Of a stretch of DNA of 52,576 nucleotides, positions 47,898-52,576 are shown one piece after another; position 1 is the first letter of the stretch, and every line of letters starts with the position of its first letter. The notes under the pieces were generated by a model. That model saw only the letters and a list, made by a program, of their open reading frames with translations. It had not been told where the DNA came from and searched no databases. Source of the stretch: Nitrososphaera sp. (GTDB taxonomy: Archaea > Thermoproteota > Nitrososphaeria > Nitrososphaerales > Nitrososphaeraceae); NCBI GenBank assembly GCA_025924355.1, contig JAICEE010000002.1, positions 1-52,576 on the forward strand, given 5' to 3'. The position numbers and the translations under genes are program-made.

Positions 47898-48227
47898 ATG
47901 CCCGTAAGAGAATTTACGTTCGAACTAGACCTGTCAGAAGAGCAATGTAGTGAAATCGCGCTGTATATTAGATCGCTTCCACCTCATGACCTGCTCTTTG
48001 GACTCCGCTTTGCATACAGCCGCCATGTCGCTGAAAGCGGCGGGTACTTGATGCCGGGGAGGAAGAGTCTTGTGAAAAGAGAAACACTCTCGCTCACCGA
48101 GCATCAAGCAAATTGGCGGCTCGATAATTGGAAGGCCATGATCAAGGCTTATAGGGAAAAAGGTTATAGCTATCCCACAATATCTAGGATAAAGAAACGA
48201 GTTCAAAAAATAGCAAGCAAAAAATAA
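47898..48227 (+). CDS. Hypothetical protein, 109 aa, basic C-terminus
   Basis: ORF preceded by palindrome and TATA box; ends TISRIKKRVQKIASKK. Confidence 0.7.
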   Translation: MPVREFTFELDLSEEQCSEIALYIRSLPPHDLLFGLRFAYSRHVAESGGYLMPGRKSLVKRETLSLTEHQANWRLDNWKAMIKAYREKGYSYPTISRIKKRVQKIASKK

Positions 48228-48249
48228 AGAGAGAGCTTATGAGCTAGAG

Positions 48250-48900
48250 CTAGTAGCTTGTTGCCTCTAAGTTCTTTGCAGCTGCCGGGTTTGGAGAAGG
48301 CAAATCTGGGAACTTGTTCTTCATGTTCATTTCTACTACTGCGCTGGCTTCTTCCATTATCTGTGCCGTGTCTTCATTAATTGTGTTGAAGTTTGCAATG
48401 TCGCTGTTGGGTATCTGTCCTGAATCTGTCATAATGTTTCCTAGCAGCTCGGAGATTTGTCCAAATGACTGATCTGCTTCCGGCATCATTCCTGATAATC
48501 CGCTCTGCAATCCCTTTATGACAGACATTGCAGGGCTCAGCGTTACTACTACGTCTCCAAGCTCTGTCATTGTATTGAGCCTAAGCTGTATCTGTTCTAA
48601 AGCTAGCTTTGCTGACGTGACCATCTTGTTCATCTTTCGGATCTGCGACAGCTCTCCTGATAACACCTTTGCATGTGAAGAATCATGACTCTGCATTGCA
48701 AGCACTACGCGCTTGAAAATTAGTTTGTCTTTTTCTTGCATCCTAGACGCTATTGCATCCAACCTCGCTATCTGCATATGCAACTTTTTCTGTGCTTCCT
48801 CTATCCTTGGCTTCAGTGGTGCTTGTGGCTTGATGCCCTCAAGCAATTTGTGACCAACGCTTTCTCCTTGTGGCTTAACCCACCTGCTATCAAATGGCAT
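48250..48900 (-). CDS. cdvB: CdvB / ESCRT-III (Snf7-like) protein
   Basis: Helical Snf7-like sequence AQKKLHMQIARLDAIASRMQEKDKLIFKRVVLAMQSHD...VVVTLSPAMSVIKGLQSGLSGMMPEADQSF. Confidence 0.85.
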   Translation of the reverse strand: MPFDSRWVKPQGESVGHKLLEGIKPQAPLKPRIEEAQKKLHMQIARLDAIASRMQEKDKLIFKRVVLAMQSHDSSHAKVLSGELSQIRKMNKMVTSAKLALEQIQLRLNTMTELGDVVVTLSPAMSVIKGLQSGLSGMMPEADQSFGQISELLGNIMTDSGQIPNSDIANFNTINEDTAQIMEEASAVVEMNMKNKFPDLPSPNPAAAKNLEATSY

Positions 48901-49085
48901 TCTTATTACTATAGCACCCAGCCATCATGATATTAAGACCATAAAAGTAGCATTGTATTCCGGTCGTTTGTAACCGCGGTAACAAGGAGCAATGGTTACA
49001 GAAGTTGTCATTTTTTCTTACTGCTGTGAACTTACTTATATTGTAGACACGTTTTTAAATGCTATAGTCTGGTTACGTGTAGAAC

Positions 49086-49349
49086 ATGATAAAGGAGAAG
49101 ATAAAGGTCAACAATCGCAGCTATGACGTCACAATGAATGAACAGACACACATGTATGCAATGCGATTGAGGAGGCTTTATCAACAGAGCTATAGCGACG
49201 TGGACAGCTTTGACGAAGTGAGTTCTGAGATCTCCAACACCGTAAGCAATTTACTTAAACATGCAGTTTCGCCGGAAGTAAGGGAGGACGACATGGACGG
49301 TGTCATTCAGCAGCTATTGAAAATGTATGAAAAAACAACGAGAAAATAG
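49086..49349 (+). CDS. Hypothetical protein, 87 aa
   Basis: ORF with TATA-like element upstream. Confidence 0.6.
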   Translation: MIKEKIKVNNRSYDVTMNEQTHMYAMRLRRLYQQSYSDVDSFDEVSSEISNTVSNLLKHAVSPEVREDDMDGVIQQLLKMYEKTTRK

Positions 49350-49396
49350 CAGCATCTAGAACAACGTCTAAATAACAATCAGAAGGCTCCAATAAT

Positions 49397-50737
49397 ATGG
49401 GTGCACTTACTGTCAAAAAATGCATCAATCCATCATGCGGTTTAACCTATGAGATTAATAATGATATTTACAGATGCTCCTGTGGGTCACTTCTTGACAT
49501 AAACTATAGTGGGAAGCAAAGCCGGGACTTAATAGAAAAGTTCTATCATCGTAGAGATCATGGAGGCAACATTTACAACGAAAGCGGAGTATGGCGGTTT
49601 CGCGAGCTAATCAATTTTACTGGCATAGACACAGAAGACTTTGAAGAATGCGCCCGTTTGCTAGTATCGCTTGACGGCTCTGAAGGCCGCCTTTCAAAAC
49701 CTTACAAAATGAGCAAGGTAGCTGAGTACGCAAGCATGTACCATAATTCATTATTTCTTCAGCCAGAAGGATACAATCCCTCAGGCTCGTTTAAGGATAA
49801 CGGCATGTCGACCGCAATGACCCATGCAAAAATGCTTGGTGTCAAAAGGATAGTTTGTGCCTCGACTGGCAACACTTCAGCTTCTGCAGCAATGTATGCT
49901 GCAAACGAAAATATGGCATGTGACGTCTACATTCCAAGAGGCGAAATTGCCGCTGGCAAGCTCGGTCAAGCTTTTCAGTTTGGCGCTCAGATAATACAAG
50001 TACAAGGTAATTTCGATGATGCTCTTACTGCTTCGCTTAAAAACGCAAAAGAAACCGGGGGATACACGGTAAACTCAGTCAATCCATTCCGCTTGGAGGG
50101 TCAAAAGACCATCCTTTACCGGGTCCTTGAATACCTTGACTGGAACCCTCCAGACTGGATAGTGTATCCGGGCGGAGCTCTAGGTAATACATCGAGCTGC
50201 GGAAAGTGCCTGATCGAACTCTATGAATGGGGTTGGATCAAGAAAATTCCGCGGCTTGTCGTAGTGAATGCAGATGGAGCAAATACATTATACAAACTGT
50301 ACAATGGATTCTTTGAAGACAAGCCTCTAAGATGGAACGGTGGCAGGCCAGATCTTGCAATCATTGACCGCTTTTATGCTGATTTAGACAGAAAAGGGAT
50401 CAGACCAAAGACCCATGCAACTGCGATTCAGATAGGTAGACCTGCCAATATTGTCAAGGCACTACGCGCCCTAGACTTTACGAATGGTGTAGTGGTGCAG
50501 GTGAGCGACAAGGAAATGAGCGATGGCATGTCTATCGTCGGTTTAAATGGCTTTGACTGCGAAATGGCATCAGGCGCAGTTCCAGCAGGTGTTAGAAAGC
50601 TCCGCAGGGAAGGACTAATCAAGAGGGATGATATCGTAGTTGGCATCCTTACCGGAAGGCAGAAAGATCCTGCACTTGCGGTAGAATATCATACAAATGT
50701 AGACAATATGTTTGCAAGGCCACCCACAAGCCACTAA
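49397..50737 (+). CDS. thrC: Threonine synthase
   Basis: N-terminal zinc-ribbon-like CINPSCGLTYEINNDIYRCSCG; EGYNPSGSFKDNGMSTAMTHA; CASTGNTSASAAMYAA. Confidence 0.93.
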   Translation: MGALTVKKCINPSCGLTYEINNDIYRCSCGSLLDINYSGKQSRDLIEKFYHRRDHGGNIYNESGVWRFRELINFTGIDTEDFEECARLLVSLDGSEGRLSKPYKMSKVAEYASMYHNSLFLQPEGYNPSGSFKDNGMSTAMTHAKMLGVKRIVCASTGNTSASAAMYAANENMACDVYIPRGEIAAGKLGQAFQFGAQIIQVQGNFDDALTASLKNAKETGGYTVNSVNPFRLEGQKTILYRVLEYLDWNPPDWIVYPGGALGNTSSCGKCLIELYEWGWIKKIPRLVVVNADGANTLYKLYNGFFEDKPLRWNGGRPDLAIIDRFYADLDRKGIRPKTHATAIQIGRPANIVKALRALDFTNGVVVQVSDKEMSDGMSIVGLNGFDCEMASGAVPAGVRKLRREGLIKRDDIVVGILTGRQKDPALAVEYHTNVDNMFARPPTSH

Positions 50738-50868
50738 GACTTTTCTACTTGTTCAAAAAAACTTTGATGACTTCATTGTTACTATATTGACAGTATTAAA
50801 ATGATAATTTTAATATTAATAGTGTTGATAGTACTTTATTATTCCATTATTAACAATGATACTAGAAA

Positions 50869-50892
50869 AATAGTCTCTAATTAGAGATTATT
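50869..50892. repeat. Near-perfect 24-bp palindrome AATAGTCTCTAATTAGAGATTATT
   Basis: One mismatched position pair; between convergent thrC and trpE, followed by tttataaa. Confidence 0.75.
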
Positions 50893-50988
50893 CTATGGCT
50901 TTATAAATCGTCCCTTTTTTCAATTCGATAAGAAACAAAAGCAAGAAACTGTACAAAATTTTCTTTGACTGATCGAGCATAAATCCTC

Positions 50989-52377
50989 TTAGCCGGATGC
51001 TGCTTGCCTTAGAGCGGAAAGTATGGCGTTTGCCTTATGCTCTGTTTCTGCCCATTCAAGCTCCGGATCAGAATCAATAACTATGCCTGCTCCTGATTCA
51101 ACATATGCTTTGCTGCCATTCACAAATAGAGACCTTATCGTTATTGCAAAGTCGCATGAGCCATTAAATGAAAAATAACCTACGGCGCCAGCATAAGGTC
51201 CTCTGAGCGAAGGCTCAAGCTCATCTATTATTTGCATTGCACGAACTTTAGGAGCGCCTGACACAGTGCCAGCTGGAAAGACAGCTTTGACAGAAGAGTA
51301 CGAATCAAAATTTCTGTGCAATCTACCCACCACGTGAGAGACAATGTGTTGAACATGACTGAACCGCTTAATGGTCATGAACTCCTTAACCTTAACCGTG
51401 CCAAATTCACAGACCCTTCCTATGTCATTTCTTGCTAGATCGACAAGCATCGTATGTTCCGCAATCTCCTTTTCGTCTTCGAGCAATTCTTTACGCAACC
51501 TTTCGTTCTTCTTTTCATCCTTCAGTATCTGCCTTGTGCCTGCGATAGGAAACGTCTCGATATAGTCATTTGTGATACGAATGAGCATCTCAGGACTTGA
51601 GCCTATTATGCACCTGTCAGACATTTTTAGCATATACATATATGGCGAGGGATTTACTTCTCGAAGTTTAGCGTACAGATCAATAAGGCTGCCCTTGACT
51701 GTAAACTTCATGCTCTTTGCGAGCACCACTTGGAAAATATGACCATCGTATATGTAGCGCTTGGCCTTCGTCACCATTTTTACAAAGTCCTTTTTCGTCA
51801 TGTTTCTCTTCGGCGTCGAATATGAGAACCTAGAAGGTTTACTTTTGATCCGAGCCATCTTGTGTTCGATTTGCTCCAGGCGCGATTTTTCAAGGAAAAA
51901 ATAATAAGCTTGATTTTCTTTGTGGTTGAAGAGTATGCCGTCATCATATATGCCAAATTCTAGCAGTGGAAAGCTGCTAGCTTTTTTGTTGCTCTTGATT
52001 GGCAAATGCTCCCAGAACCGGATCGCGTCGTAATTGATGTACCCTACTGCGCCACCAACATAGCGGAAACGATCGTCATTGACTTTGGGCATTAAGTCGT
52101 GGAGTGTCGATAGTGGTTCCTTTGTCGGAGAACTTTGCAGAATTCTTCCGCTCCTATCTTTAACCTTGAAATTATTAGAGTCACATATTACAATCAGTTT
52201 GGGGTCAAAGCCAATGATGGACATTTCTGCTAGCTCTTCAGGCCCGATGAGCGACTCCAGGATGAAGACCCTTTGGTAAAGGAGGTAGAGCTTTTTAAAA
52301 AGTTGAAACTGGTTTTCAGAAGTAGTTAGCTTCTGTACCTGGACCGAACCGCCTATAGAATGACCAAAAGCAATCAC
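50989..52377 (-). CDS. trpE: Anthranilate synthase component I
   Basis: IIGSSPEMLIRI; PIAGTRQI; FPAGTVSGAPKVRAMQIIDELE; GAGIVIDSDPELEW. Confidence 0.96.
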   Translation of the reverse strand: MIAFGHSIGGSVQVQKLTTSENQFQLFKKLYLLYQRVFILESLIGPEELAEMSIIGFDPKLIVICDSNNFKVKDRSGRILQSSPTKEPLSTLHDLMPKVNDDRFRYVGGAVGYINYDAIRFWEHLPIKSNKKASSFPLLEFGIYDDGILFNHKENQAYYFFLEKSRLEQIEHKMARIKSKPSRFSYSTPKRNMTKKDFVKMVTKAKRYIYDGHIFQVVLAKSMKFTVKGSLIDLYAKLREVNPSPYMYMLKMSDRCIIGSSPEMLIRITNDYIETFPIAGTRQILKDEKKNERLRKELLEDEKEIAEHTMLVDLARNDIGRVCEFGTVKVKEFMTIKRFSHVQHIVSHVVGRLHRNFDSYSSVKAVFPAGTVSGAPKVRAMQIIDELEPSLRGPYAGAVGYFSFNGSCDFAITIRSLFVNGSKAYVESGAGIVIDSDPELEWAETEHKANAILSALRQAASG

Positions 52378-52434
52378 TCTTGCTCATATTCTCCTACCTA
52401 CGATTGAGTCTGCTGTAAAATAAAATTTAAACCT

Positions 52435-52576
52435 TTATTGCCTGGTACCTGACATGACTGCACCTTCCGATGCAGACTCGACTAGCAATGCGTATTTTGC
52501 AAGAGCCCCTGTGGTATAGCGAGGTTTGATAGGCCTCCACTTACTTATCCTTTTTCTCAGCTCGCCTTCCGAAACC
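52435..52576 (-). CDS. ilvD: Dihydroxy-acid dehydratase, C-terminal fragment (continues beyond window)
   Basis: [46 protein letters not shown]; IlvD-type C-terminus. Confidence 0.85.
   Translation of the reverse strand, partial: VSEGELRKRISKWRPIKPRYTTGALAKYALLVESASEGAVMSGTRQ

Noticed and set aside
1-52576. CRISPR array, prophage or intact insertion sequence
   Set aside because: No regularly spaced repeats, phage structural genes or transposase with terminal repeats seen.

Overview
Gene-dense archaeal chromosome segment. The CdvB/ESCRT-III protein, split trp genes, both proteasome subunits, archaeal r-protein cluster, aRF1, RadA and intron-containing tRNA suggest Thaumarchaeota/Nitrososphaeria; this is an inference from protein content, not a search. 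Core content: ferredoxin, trpCBA, radA, trpDG, type II gapdh, aRF1, proteasome beta and alpha, homoserine dehydrogenase, purE/K/C, an S10/spc-type r-protein cluster (L3 to L6), tRNA-Asn, a thiolase/DUF35/LLM/nucleotidyltransferase operon, bioD/A/B/F, CdvB-like, threonine synthase, trpE, and the 3' end of ilvD at the right edge. I also found genes absent from the supplied ORF track: rps14 (59 aa), ilvD (partial), tRNA-Asn, small Cys-rich proteins and a 59-aa translationally coupled ORF. Best leads: (i) near-identical long palindromes upstream of bioB and of an uncharacterised small gene directly after bioF, suggesting an undescribed biotin regulon; (ii) a 605-aa tandem SDR-like protein resembling the N-terminal half of Chloroflexus malonyl-CoA reductase, with altered SDR catalytic residues; (iii) a proteasome beta subunit with Ala where the catalytic Thr1 should be; (iv) a tRNA-Asn with a 33-nt intron at a non-canonical position; (v) a PUA protein whose conserved-looking N-terminus has no AUG/GUG/UUG start. 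No CRISPR array, rRNA or intact insertion sequence was seen.
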